From: Psychroflexus aestuariivivens
Lineage (GTDB): Bacteria > Bacteroidota > Bacteroidia > Flavobacteriales > Flavobacteriaceae
Assembly (NCBI RefSeq): GCF_004010055.1
Contig: NZ_RQVT01000061.1
Coordinates: forward strand, 146,849 to 210,848
Length of the DNA stretch: 64,000 nt
Reading direction: 5' to 3'
The notes beneath the pieces are model-generated. The model saw only the letters and a program-made list of their open reading frames with translations. It did not search any database and was not told the origin of the DNA. Made by a program: the position numbers and the translations under genes. How positions within the stretch are numbered: the first letter of the stretch is position 1; each line of letters opens with the position of its first letter. Of the stretch, positions 17,586 through 26,704 are shown in pieces.

Positions 17586-18410
17586 TTATATATTTTGAAC
17601 CAATTGCTCGAATTCAATTTTGAGTTTTGTTTGAGTTTGTTTGGCATTAATAACTTTTCCGACAGATTTCGTTGTTGTTGTGTCGAACTGAGGTTCTTCT
17701 AAATTATATTTTTTTGCAGCTGAAGAATAAAAAGTGGATTTGTTCACCGGAATATTTTCTACGCCGTGGAAAACAGTACCAAAAGCTTGTTGTTTTAAAA
17801 TTGCATTAAGCAGTTTAATACAATTTTTCTTATGAATTAAATTGACTGGTGCTAAAGGATTTTTTACATTTTTTCGTCCTGCAAGATATTTCACCGGATG
17901 TCGATCTTTTCCAACTAATCCTCCAAACCTAACTATCGATGTTTGAAAGTTGACTTGATTTTGAAATGCCTTTTCTACTTGAATTAATTGGCTATTTTGA
18001 ATTTCAGAATGCGTAAACTCATAGTTTTCTGTATAAGTTGGAATACTCTTTTTGTCGCTGAAGACACTTGTTGAACTCACATAAATGACTTTCTTGATTT
18101 TGGAATTTTTTATAGCTTGAATAAAATTTTTCATTTTGGCTACATAATCCAAATTCGGCTGACTTCTTAAACCCGGTGGTATATTGATTATTAATATTGA
18201 GCTTTCATTGAGAAAATTCTCTATATCACCCTCAATTTTATTTTCAAAAAGTTGAATCTTGAACGCTTGAATTCCTTTTTTCTCAAGTTGACTTAGTTTT
18301 TTTTCAGTCGTTGTTGACGCTTTGATATAGTAATTTTCAGCTATTAAATATTCAGCGAGTGAAGAACCTAACCAACCGCAGCCGAGCATTGAAATTTGTT
18401 TTTTATTCAT
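17586..18410 (-). CDS. NAD(P)-dependent SDR-type epimerase/reductase (YeeZ-like)
   Basis: This 274-residue atypical short-chain dehydrogenase begins with a Rossmann motif GCGWLGSSLAEYL (10-22). KKVIYVSSTSVFSD and SIVRFGGLVGKDRHP match the extended/atypical SDR family typified by YeeZ. The classical YxxxK site is not obvious, so the catalytic activity is uncertain. Its ATG overlaps the stop of the M28 peptidase gene by 4 nt (18407-18410), so it is the third gene of an operon with the zinc-ribbon protein and the peptidase. The substrate is unknown; a nucleotide-sugar or small carbonyl compound would be typical. Confidence 0.8.
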   Translation of the reverse strand: MNKKQISMLGCGWLGSSLAEYLIAENYYIKASTTTEKKLSQLEKKGIQAFKIQLFENKIEGDIENFLNESSILIINIPPGLRSQPNLDYVAKMKNFIQAIKNSKIKKVIYVSSTSVFSDKKSIPTYTENYEFTHSEIQNSQLIQVEKAFQNQVNFQTSIVRFGGLVGKDRHPVKYLAGRKNVKNPLAPVNLIHKKNCIKLLNAILKQQAFGTVFHGVENIPVNKSTFYSSAAKKYNLEEPQFDTTTTKSVGKVINAKQTQTKLKIEFEQLVQNI

Positions 18411-20725
18411 AAACCAAAAGACTGTTTTACGATTATAGCATCATTGACGACAAAAGGTTTTGGAATCATTTTGCTCGTCCTTGGCGATATGGAAAATTGG
18501 TCATGCGACAGTAAGTCGAAACTGATATCGTTGATTATGAAATTCAGTTCGGCTTGCTTTTCAACTTCAAATTCCAAAATTACAGGTTCTTGGTTGACTA
18601 CATAATAGTCAAGAATGCTTGCATAAGTTCGATTGAAATGCACGTGTGATATATCATTATCATTTTTTTTAGAATCCAAACCATTGACTGAAAACGAATT
18701 AAAATTTGTTAAACTAGTTTCAGAAATAATCAATCTATTCAGTTTTCGCTGAGGAATTATTTCAATTTGAAAGTGTTTAAGTTCTTCACTTGATGGAGTG
18801 AGCGTATCAATTTTCACTAAAGAAGTTGGTAAGTTTTTAACTTCAGCTTTATTTGACTTCGTGTATGTAACATTGTATTTACTTGCATATTTTGATTCAT
18901 CTCTTATTTCTGAATCAAATTCAAAATAGGAACGATTCCAATCATCTAAAATATGGTCATATGTATTCCAAGTAGCCTCACTTTTCTCAGTATCTAGCGT
19001 ATAAACCAAGCTATTTGGCTTTGGGCGGTTTTGACTAAACTCCGAATGAAGGTGAGCTCTTATAAAAAAACCAATGGCGATAATCAAACTTAAAGCAGCT
19101 AAACCTCTTTTGATCGGAAAATAACCGAAAACTGGCAACAAATTACCAAACAAAAGAACACTAAAAATGCTACTGATCACAACCATTTTTAGTCCTAAAC
19201 CAACTGGAAAAAACTGAATAAAAGGTGTGATTATTGCCAAAGCTGGTAAAACTAAAAACAAGAGTAAAATATAAGATGGCGCAAAATACCTAGTCATTAT
19301 AAAGAATGCAGCTAATGTAAAAAACAAGGGAATAATGAAAAAAGCTGCACCTTTCAGAAATATATTAATCATTAATAAAAGTATGAACCAAGTAAAAATA
19401 GGTGCAACTATGGCGTTCTCTGGATTGAGTTTTCGATCGTATTTTTGATAAACGGCAAATGAAATGAAGACTGTTAATGCTACAAAAAAGATAATGTAAC
19501 TATGTCCGTTATAAGGAAATCCCTGAAGGATTTCATAGTACTCTGGATAGAAATACATAATTACTTGCCATCCAAAATAAGAGATTAGCCCCGACAAAAT
19601 CAAACTCGCCAACCAAGGCGCAAAGCCCAATAAAATTTCTTTTAAAGAAAGCCTGCGCGTCCTTAAACCGTAATATAAAATAGCTAAAAATAAAAGCAAT
19701 GCGATAGCAAAAAGCGGCCAAATGAAACCAAAAGAATATTGAAACAATCCTAAGCCTGGAATTGTAAAATAAATATTATCATGTTCTGCCTTGAGTTTTG
19801 ACAAATCGGCCTTAGAAAAAATTTCTAATGTACCTGTTAGATAATCGCCCTGATGTGCCAAAGAGCGTTTATCTAAGCGATTTGGTTTATCTAGAGCTGT
19901 ATGATAGTCATAATGGTCATCAATAAAAGCAAAGAAAAAACTTGGAACGTCAGCGACTTCTCTGAAAATTGTAGAATCGGTGTCATTTGGTAAAATCTTG
20001 TACACACTATACATCAATGAATTCGCCAAAGGAAATTCAACATTGGTATTTGAAAATTGATCGATGAGGTTGGCGTTGCCATAATTGGTTTCAACAATCA
20101 TATTGCTTGGACCACCGCTACCTCGAGATTCAAAATTGAGAACTAAACCAACATTTTCAATCCAGGGATGCGATTCTGCAAAAAGCTGAGCGCCCATTAA
20201 ACCAATTTCTTCGGCATCTGTAAAGACAATAATAATATCGTTCTGAAATATTAAATCTTTATTTTGAAATTCCCGGACAGCTTCTAGAATAGCTCCAATA
20301 CCAGAAGCAGCATCGCTAGCACCAGGTGAAGAATGAACGGCAGAATCGTAATGAGATAAAAGCAGAAGTGATTTTGCTTCAGGATTTGACTGATCGGTAG
20401 CTGGAATTTTGGTGATGATATTTTCTGGAATGCTGAAACTACCGTCATCAGAAAGCACAAAATCTTGCTGTGTTTGAACTTCTAAGCCAAGTTCTTCCAG
20501 TTGATTCACAATATAATTTCGCTTTTCACTGTGAGATTTCGAACCGATAAAGTGGGGTTCATCGCCAATATTTTTAACGTGTTGAAAAGCACGTTCTGTA
20601 GAAAATTTAGAATCTGGCGTAGAAAGGTCAGTAATTTCTGAGGGATAGAGTTTGAAAAAAGTATACCATATGGTAAATGAAATTATTACTAAAGAGAATA
20701 TTGCTTTATAACTATATCTTTTCAT
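18407..20725 (-). CDS. Membrane-anchored M28 family zinc aminopeptidase
   Basis: The 772-residue protein has an N-terminal TM anchor (about 8-26), a periplasmic M28 catalytic domain (about 40-320), roughly eight TM helices (about 335-570) and a C-terminal extracytoplasmic domain rich in beta strands. Zinc-site residues visible are H125 and D127 in LLSHYDSA, D138 in GASDAASG, E172-E173 in DAEEIGLMG, and a late His in DHYDYHTALD. The layout recalls eukaryotic FXNA/ERMP1-type peptidases. It should remove N-terminal residues from peptides in the periplasm. It overlaps both its operon neighbours by 4 nt, implying translational coupling. Confidence 0.9.
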   Translation of the reverse strand: MKRYSYKAIFSLVIISFTIWYTFFKLYPSEITDLSTPDSKFSTERAFQHVKNIGDEPHFIGSKSHSEKRNYIVNQLEELGLEVQTQQDFVLSDDGSFSIPENIITKIPATDQSNPEAKSLLLLSHYDSAVHSSPGASDAASGIGAILEAVREFQNKDLIFQNDIIIVFTDAEEIGLMGAQLFAESHPWIENVGLVLNFESRGSGGPSNMIVETNYGNANLIDQFSNTNVEFPLANSLMYSVYKILPNDTDSTIFREVADVPSFFFAFIDDHYDYHTALDKPNRLDKRSLAHQGDYLTGTLEIFSKADLSKLKAEHDNIYFTIPGLGLFQYSFGFIWPLFAIALLLFLAILYYGLRTRRLSLKEILLGFAPWLASLILSGLISYFGWQVIMYFYPEYYEILQGFPYNGHSYIIFFVALTVFISFAVYQKYDRKLNPENAIVAPIFTWFILLLMINIFLKGAAFFIIPLFFTLAAFFIMTRYFAPSYILLLFLVLPALAIITPFIQFFPVGLGLKMVVISSIFSVLLFGNLLPVFGYFPIKRGLAALSLIIAIGFFIRAHLHSEFSQNRPKPNSLVYTLDTEKSEATWNTYDHILDDWNRSYFEFDSEIRDESKYASKYNVTYTKSNKAEVKNLPTSLVKIDTLTPSSEELKHFQIEIIPQRKLNRLIISETSLTNFNSFSVNGLDSKKNDNDISHVHFNRTYASILDYYVVNQEPVILEFEVEKQAELNFIINDISFDLLSHDQFSISPRTSKMIPKPFVVNDAIIVKQSFGL

Positions 20726-21075
20726 TCTTGTCGTTTTACAATTGCAAAATAATCACCCTCTAAAGGTAAATAACCTTGGTCGTACACAAAATAGTAGACA
20801 TGTCCTTTCTTAGTCTTATAGACATTGGTAAAGTATTTGAAGTTGAAGCCTTTTTCATTTAGGACTGAGCGTGTAGTTTTCGTTTTTTGATCTTTATTGA
20901 TACTCTGTAATATTCTATAATTCTTCTTGAGTTGGTTATTTACATTCCTTACAATCTTTCTCGACGCTCTGTTCAAAGTATTGTTGAAAGTGCTCCGACA
21001 ATAATCCGAGCAGTATTTTTTATCAATTCTACCTGTGAGGACCTCACCACAAGACTGACAGTAGGATTTATCCAT
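20722..21075 (-). CDS. Small zinc-ribbon protein
   Basis: This 117-residue protein starts with a treble-clef or ribbon-like motif: CQSCGE, then KKYCSDYCRSTFNNTLNR, giving four Cys ligands (C6, C9, C22, C26) as in DUF2116-like zinc ribbons. A basic central part (NRASRKIVRNVNNQLKKNYRIL) suggests nucleic-acid or ribosome contact. The C-terminus, GHVYYFVYDQGYLPLEGDYFAIVKRQ, resembles a small beta domain. No function is known. It is the first gene of an operon with the M28 peptidase (4-nt overlap) and the SDR protein. Confidence 0.75.
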   Translation of the reverse strand: MDKSYCQSCGEVLTGRIDKKYCSDYCRSTFNNTLNRASRKIVRNVNNQLKKNYRILQSINKDQKTKTTRSVLNEKGFNFKYFTNVYKTKKGHVYYFVYDQGYLPLEGDYFAIVKRQE

Positions 21076-21115
21076 TTTTCAAAAATTTTAAGAATTGGTT
21101 AAGTAAATATAAATA

Positions 21116-21147
21116 AAAATCCCCAAACTAAGAAGCTTGGGGATTTT
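21116..21147 (-). terminator. Terminator of the adhesin/PorP/OmpA operon
   Basis: Arms AAAATCCCCAA (21116-21126) and TTGGGGATTTT (21137-21147) pair perfectly around a 10-nt loop, 22 nt after the OmpA-family stop. On the minus strand the left arm supplies the U-tract. Confidence 0.85.
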
Positions 21148-21168
21148 CTAAAATTTAAAATGTAATTC

Positions 21169-23058
21169 TTACTCAACAATCATAAACTCAGATCGTCTGT
21201 TTTGTCTGTGATCTTCTTCTGTACAATTGCTACCACATTCAATCAATAATTCGGATTCACCTTTACCTTCACCAGTAATTCTAGATTCATCGATACCTTG
21301 AGATACGATGTAATCTACAGTATTTTGAGCTCTACGTTCAGATAAATTCATGTTGTATTCTGCTGGACCTCTTCTATCTGTGTGACTTTCTACTTTCACT
21401 TCGATTTCAGGGTATTTCTTCATAGTTGCAACAATCTTATCCAATTCTAAAGCAGCTTCAGATCTGATTTCTGCTTTATCGAATTCAAACAAAATACTTT
21501 CATCTATAGTAATGCTTCTTTCTCTGATAATTTCAGGTTCAGGATCAAGTACTAAAGTAACCATCATCTCATCTCCAGTTGCTTCCACAACTTGCGAAGC
21601 GCTTTCAAAATCAGACAAATTCACTTGGAAATCGTATTCCATGTTACTTAGCAGAATTTCTTTAGCTTTACCCTGGCTATCAGTGATAAGTTTGAAGATT
21701 TGATTATCATCTTCGTCATAAATCAATACTTCAGCATTTGCTAAAGGGTCTTTTGATTCTGAACTTATAACAGTAACAATAATATTTGTTTCCTGAATTG
21801 GTCGAATCAAATCTGCGTTGTAGATATTATCATTTTTTGGATTATCTCCTCTATTTGAAGACACATAACCAGATTCTACAGCAACATTATAAGTGAAGCC
21901 GAAATCATCTGAAGTTGAATTTAAAGGTTTACCTAAATTTTTAGGATATTCAAAGCCATTGCCTTTAGGATTAGCATAAAAAACATCTAAACCACCCATT
22001 CCTAAGTGACCATCACTAGAAAAATACATTACACCTTCATTATCAATGAATGGAAAACTTTCTCTAGCTTCTGTATTAATAGTAGCTCCAAGGTTTTCTG
22101 GTTCTCCATAAGAACCATCACTATTGATACTTACTCGGTAAATGTCTGAATCTCCAAAACCGCCAGTCATATCACTTGAAAAATAAAGAGTTTTACCGTC
22201 AGGACTTAGAGCAGGGTGACTATTTGAATATTCAGTATCATTGAAAGGCAATGACTCGATATCTTGCCATTCACCATTTACTAAATCTGCTTTATAAATT
22301 TTCAATCTATTGATTCCTTCTGAATCTTTTTCATAATCGCCGCCTAAATAATCATTTCTAGTAAAATACATAGTTTGACCATCATCTGTTATAGCAATTG
22401 TGCCTTCGTGAAATTTAGAATTTACGTCACCAGGTAATTCCTCAACGTTTTTGAAAGTTCCACCAACGTTTTCAGCAACGAAAATGTCTAGAGTTGGTTG
22501 TTCATTCCAACCATACTTTCTTCTAGATTTATTTCTGGCAGACACGAAGTAAAGTGTTCCGTCAAATTCATAAGCGCCAAAATCAGAATATTCTGAATTT
22601 AATTCCATTTGCTGAACATCAAATTTAGGATCCATCATCATCAAATCTGAAATATAGTTTGGATTTGCCATGAATGCTTTAGCTCTTTGATCGTTTGGCT
22701 TTTCACTAGCAAACATCATCATTGCTTTTTTAGCATCTTCAAATTTTGAATTTGCCATCAAACTTTGTGAATATTTGAAATAAACTTCAGCATCGACATT
22801 TTCAGTATTATTTAGATACATTTTATAATATCGTTCTGCGTCACGTGTATTGTAAACTTTGTAGTTAGCTTCAGCTAAACGCTTATAAACGTAAGCATTT
22901 GCTTTACCTTTTTCTACAAGTTTCTCATAATCGTCAATCGCATCAACAAACTCCAAACGGTCGAAATGTTTATCAGCCTTCTGAGTGTCTTTGTTTTGAG
23001 CACTTACAATTGTAACACCCATAACAAATACGAATAATGTAATATATATTTTTTTCAT
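21169..23058 (-). CDS. PorE-like OmpA family protein (TPR, PD40 propeller, OmpA)
   Basis: The 629-residue envelope protein has the domain order known for T9SS-associated PorE-type proteins. A signal peptide (1-20) is followed by TPR-like helices (about 25-150) and a WD40/PD40 propeller (about 155-405) with repeated SPDGKTLYFSSD and MYFSSDGHLG motifs. A carboxypeptidase-regulatory-like beta domain follows (about 425-510), then a C-terminal OmpA peptidoglycan-binding domain (about 520-629) with SHTDRRG and NLSERRAQNTV. Such proteins tie the secretion apparatus or its PorP/SprF partner to peptidoglycan. It is the last gene of the four-gene operon, 27 nt after porP/sprF, which supports a dedicated role with these cargo proteins. 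This is probably an accessory paralogue, as no T9SS core genes are present. Confidence 0.88.
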   Translation of the reverse strand: MKKIYITLFVFVMGVTIVSAQNKDTQKADKHFDRLEFVDAIDDYEKLVEKGKANAYVYKRLAEANYKVYNTRDAERYYKMYLNNTENVDAEVYFKYSQSLMANSKFEDAKKAMMMFASEKPNDQRAKAFMANPNYISDLMMMDPKFDVQQMELNSEYSDFGAYEFDGTLYFVSARNKSRRKYGWNEQPTLDIFVAENVGGTFKNVEELPGDVNSKFHEGTIAITDDGQTMYFTRNDYLGGDYEKDSEGINRLKIYKADLVNGEWQDIESLPFNDTEYSNSHPALSPDGKTLYFSSDMTGGFGDSDIYRVSINSDGSYGEPENLGATINTEARESFPFIDNEGVMYFSSDGHLGMGGLDVFYANPKGNGFEYPKNLGKPLNSTSDDFGFTYNVAVESGYVSSNRGDNPKNDNIYNADLIRPIQETNIIVTVISSESKDPLANAEVLIYDEDDNQIFKLITDSQGKAKEILLSNMEYDFQVNLSDFESASQVVEATGDEMMVTLVLDPEPEIIRERSITIDESILFEFDKAEIRSEAALELDKIVATMKKYPEIEVKVESHTDRRGPAEYNMNLSERRAQNTVDYIVSQGIDESRITGEGKGESELLIECGSNCTEEDHRQNRRSEFMIVE

Positions 23059-23085
23059 AGTTTACAGTACTTAAATGTTTATGTT

Positions 23086-23994
23086 TTAGAAATATCTTGG
23101 TGAAATAAAAGTTTTCTTCTTGAAGAAAATATCGAAAATAACAAAAGCTTCGTAAGAAGGTTCGTTAAGGTCGCTTGTCGTGCTATCATAAGCAAAACCT
23201 ATTTGCATCCAATCTGTAGCTCTTACACTAGCCAAACCACTAATGGCATCTTCATATCTGTAAGACGCTCCAATTTCAAATCTGTCGTAAAACAAAAAGT
23301 TAGCATTAACATCAAAAGATAAGTCTGATGACAGCTCTGTTTTCACCAATGTTGAAGGTTTGAACTTCAAGTTTTCATTGAGTTGAAATACATAACCAGC
23401 TGTTAAAAACACGTGTTGCTCTTCTGTACCAAACTCTCTACCACTAGTATCCAAGTGCGTTGAACTCAAGAAGTTTGGCATAGAAAGTCCTGCATAGAAC
23501 TTATCTGTGTAGTATAAGAAACCAGCGCCAATGTTAGGGTAAGTTTCGCTTACGTTTTCTTGAAAAGCAGGATCTAATTGATCTTGAAAATCCAAGCCTA
23601 TAAAACCTACGCTATGAAATGTAGCTCCAGCCTTTACTCCAAAAGCAAGTTTTCTCTCATTTCCAAGATCTAAAGTATAAGATACATCTGCATAAACATT
23701 GGTTTCCTCAACTGGACCGATCTGGTCATTAATGGCTGAAAGCCCAAGTCCTAGTCCATTACCTACAGGCGTATGTGCATTGAAGGTGAATGTTTGAGGC
23801 GCTCCATCTATTCCAGACCATTGCTCTCTATAAAGCAAGCCTACCGAAAGGCTTTCTTTAGAGCCTGCATAAGCAGGGTTGACCACATTCATATTGTACA
23901 TATACTGCGTATATTGTGGATCTTGTTGTGCTGTGGCATGATTTGAGATCATGAAGCCTACTGCGCAGATTATAATTACATAAAACTTTCTCAT
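23086..23994 (-). CDS. PorP/SprF family type IX secretion outer-membrane protein
   Basis: PorP/SprF proteins are outer-membrane beta barrels. In Flavobacterium johnsoniae, SprF is needed for secretion of the gliding adhesin SprB. The 302-residue protein has a signal peptide (1-22, ending ATAQ) and the family start QDPQYTQYMYNMNVVNPAYAGS. LSVGLLYREQWSGIDGAPQTFTF and HTPVGNGLGLGLS follow, and amphipathic strands run to a terminal aromatic residue (SPRYF). It sits directly downstream of two genes with type B sorting domains, which is the SprB-SprF arrangement. It probably serves those two cargos, although this pairing is inferred from gene order. Confidence 0.93.
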   Translation of the reverse strand: MRKFYVIIICAVGFMISNHATAQQDPQYTQYMYNMNVVNPAYAGSKESLSVGLLYREQWSGIDGAPQTFTFNAHTPVGNGLGLGLSAINDQIGPVEETNVYADVSYTLDLGNERKLAFGVKAGATFHSVGFIGLDFQDQLDPAFQENVSETYPNIGAGFLYYTDKFYAGLSMPNFLSSTHLDTSGREFGTEEQHVFLTAGYVFQLNENLKFKPSTLVKTELSSDLSFDVNANFLFYDRFEIGASYRYEDAISGLASVRATDWMQIGFAYDSTTSDLNEPSYEAFVIFDIFFKKKTFISPRYF

Positions 23995-24033
23995 ATTAAA
24001 AACTTTATAATTGTATTTTGGTTATTGATTTTG

Positions 24034-26670
24034 TTATTGTTCGGTGTTGATATAAATCCATCCTTTTTCTTGACGGCTAAATCTGTCATCGCTTTCCTCT
24101 AAGTCGATAACATAGAAATAAGTTCCTGTGACTAAATCGTCACCGTTGTCATTCTGACCACAGAACTCATTTATATAATCAGTAGATTCAAAAATCAATC
24201 TTCCATAACGGTTAAATATTTGAACTTTATTGATTCCCAATTGATCATCTAAGAATGTAAGGTCTAAGCAATCATTAAAGCCGTCATCATTTGGAGAAAG
24301 TCCTTGCGTGATTGTACAGTTATCAACCTCGTATCCTTCAACAGTAATTTCACCAAAACTCAAGCAACCATTATCATCTGCTTCTACAGAATAAGTACCA
24401 AGTTCAGCACCTGAAACAATTAAAGTAGAATCATTTTCACCTGAAATTTCAACTCCATCTCTAAACCAAGTAAATGATGTAGTATTGGTGTCTGAAAAAC
24501 CTGTGTCTAATTCCGCTTCATCATTATTACATAACTTTATTGTATCAGGACCTAAATCTATTGATGGTGTTTGAATAAATTCAACATTAATATCCGCTGT
24601 TTGGACACAACCTTCATAAGTCGTCGTTAAAGTATATAATCCAGATTCAGAAACTGTAATATTAGGTGTAGTTTCACCATTACTCCACTCATAATCAACT
24701 TGATTTTCGTCTCCAGATGGAATTCCCATTATACTTGAAATAATTTCAAAAGGCTCTAGTTGGCCTTCAGGATAACATACAGTAACATCTGATCCTAAGT
24801 CAACCATATAGTCAATTAATGTCAATGTAAAGGTTGCTTGTGCTGAACAAACTCCATTTTGAATTTCTAAATCATAAACCCCTTCTTCAGTAGCTTCATA
24901 AGTTGAATTTGTTGCGTCAACAATTTCAATACCATCTTGAAACCATTGGTATTGTGGATCTTCTAAATCACTAATATTAGAAGGCGTACCATCTAAAGTG
25001 ACGCTTTCTTCAAAACAGAAAGTTAAATCTTGATCTTGTACATCAGGAGTTTGAAAAAACTCAATATTGATTTCTGCTGTTTCAACACAACCTTTGAAAG
25101 TTGTTGTCACAGTGTAAATTCCAGATTCTGTCACAGTAATATTTGGAGTTGTCTCCATATTACTCCATTCGTAATCTACGTCATCTTCTTCGCCAGCAGG
25201 AACGCCAGTAAGATTTGATGAAATTACAAATTCATTAGATTGCCCTAGAGGCGTACAAATTACATCATCTGCACCAAGGTCTACTGAATAATCAACTAAA
25301 TTCACAACAAATTCACTTTCAACTGTACATTCAGAATCCTGAACTTCAAGCGTATATGTTCCAGCTGCATCAGCTTCTATAGTTGGGTTAGTTGCATTGG
25401 CAATCGGATTACCATTTAAGAACCATTGGTATTCTGGTGAATCTAAATCGTTGAGATTTATAGGTGTACCATCAAGATTTGCTGTTTCGCCTACACACAA
25501 GGAAACATTAGCATCTGAAGGTAATTCTGGTGCGTCAAAAAATTCAACAAAAATCTCATCAGTTTGAAGACAGTTTAAAGAGTAAGCTACCGCAACAGCA
25601 TAATTTCCTGTTTCTGTAACTTCATAAAATTGTCCATCTTCACCTGGAATCTCTTCTAAATTTCCAGTATCTGGATTTTCGGCATACCAGATATAATCAG
25701 TATCTGTTCCACCCTGTCCAGCATCTAATATCACAGGGTCTCCCTCGCATTGTGCTTGTGGGTCACCTAGGTTGATATCTGGTCCTAAATCTACTTCACC
25801 AATATCAAAACTACTTCCCTCAATGAATACAGCAGTATTAAATGAAGTATCACCTCTGTCTGCTACTGACAATCTGATGTTATAGGTTTCCCCTGGGATG
25901 ACGTCTGCAGAAGCTGTTAATTCCTCTGTTTGGGCATTATATTCATTAGATCCATTTCCAGAATTAATATCATCATAAAGTTGAGGCACAGCAAATTCAC
26001 CAATTTGACCAGCACCACAACTTGTATTGGTGTGAATATTAGTCACACTTACTGGAATATTGGTGCCTGGAATCAAAGCAATATTCAATCCACCTAGATC
26101 TTGAACTAAATCTGGGGTATTTGGATTGGCATCATGATTGTATGAATTGGTGTCTGAAATACCAGGCCCACTTAATATAAATGCGAAGGTATCTGAATAA
26201 CTACAAACGAAAGTTGGGTATTCATCAGAGGCCATAAAATAATTAAAACTCATTTCACCAACAAAAGGCACAAAATCAAATTCTATGACCGTGGCATTAT
26301 TGGTATTGCCAGGTTCATCTATAATAATTTCGGTAATTGGATCGCCAGGCCAACTATTGGTTCCATTTTGACCAAAACCAGTAAAACTTGGTGAAGCTGC
26401 TTGCGATCCATTGGTAGATAAGATAATCCCATCTGTAAAGGGAAAATTGAGTGTTCCTGTGTTTTCAAAGTAAGCATAACTGTCAAATCCTTCTCCAGAG
26501 TCTTGACTATTAATTGGTGAAGTAATGTTGGACACTTCAGCACATGCTCCCGTTACCAAGACACCATCAATAAGTTGATCTAAGGTGTAAGTTGTAACGT
26601 CCACGCTTATTTGGGCACTGCCTACGAACGGCAAACACCCAATAAGAAATAAAAGTAATTTTTGTCTCAT
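24034..26670 (-). CDS. Choice-of-anchor-L surface protein with Ig-like repeats and type B T9SS sorting domain
   Basis: This 878-residue secreted protein has a signal peptide (1-19) and a choice-of-anchor L domain (about 20-290) with FMASDEYPTFVCSYSDTFAF and DHDANPNTPD-like sequence. Three or four Ig-like repeats of about 85-170 residues follow (290-780), each with an EYQWFLNGNPI or YEWSN-ETTPNITV type core. It ends in a gliding-motility-associated C-terminal domain (785-878: QGLSPNDDGFNDC, IFNRYGRLIFES, GTYFYVIDL, KGWIYINTEQ). The last domain directs type IX export with PorP/SprF help. Two Cys (in FNDCLD and EFCGQN) are absent from the companion 1795-residue protein at the same positions. It lies 34 nt after the large adhesin gene and 39 nt before porP/sprF. 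Confidence 0.9.
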   Translation of the reverse strand: MRQKLLLFLIGCLPFVGSAQISVDVTTYTLDQLIDGVLVTGACAEVSNITSPINSQDSGEGFDSYAYFENTGTLNFPFTDGIILSTNGSQAASPSFTGFGQNGTNSWPGDPITEIIIDEPGNTNNATVIEFDFVPFVGEMSFNYFMASDEYPTFVCSYSDTFAFILSGPGISDTNSYNHDANPNTPDLVQDLGGLNIALIPGTNIPVSVTNIHTNTSCGAGQIGEFAVPQLYDDINSGNGSNEYNAQTEELTASADVIPGETYNIRLSVADRGDTSFNTAVFIEGSSFDIGEVDLGPDINLGDPQAQCEGDPVILDAGQGGTDTDYIWYAENPDTGNLEEIPGEDGQFYEVTETGNYAVAVAYSLNCLQTDEIFVEFFDAPELPSDANVSLCVGETANLDGTPINLNDLDSPEYQWFLNGNPIANATNPTIEADAAGTYTLEVQDSECTVESEFVVNLVDYSVDLGADDVICTPLGQSNEFVISSNLTGVPAGEEDDVDYEWSNMETTPNITVTESGIYTVTTTFKGCVETAEINIEFFQTPDVQDQDLTFCFEESVTLDGTPSNISDLEDPQYQWFQDGIEIVDATNSTYEATEEGVYDLEIQNGVCSAQATFTLTLIDYMVDLGSDVTVCYPEGQLEPFEIISSIMGIPSGDENQVDYEWSNGETTPNITVSESGLYTLTTTYEGCVQTADINVEFIQTPSIDLGPDTIKLCNNDEAELDTGFSDTNTTSFTWFRDGVEISGENDSTLIVSGAELGTYSVEADDNGCLSFGEITVEGYEVDNCTITQGLSPNDDGFNDCLDLTFLDDQLGINKVQIFNRYGRLIFESTDYINEFCGQNDNGDDLVTGTYFYVIDLEESDDRFSRQEKGWIYINTEQ

Positions 26671-26704
26671 ATTTATTTTATTTAGTTAGCATTAAAAGTA
26701 AAAA

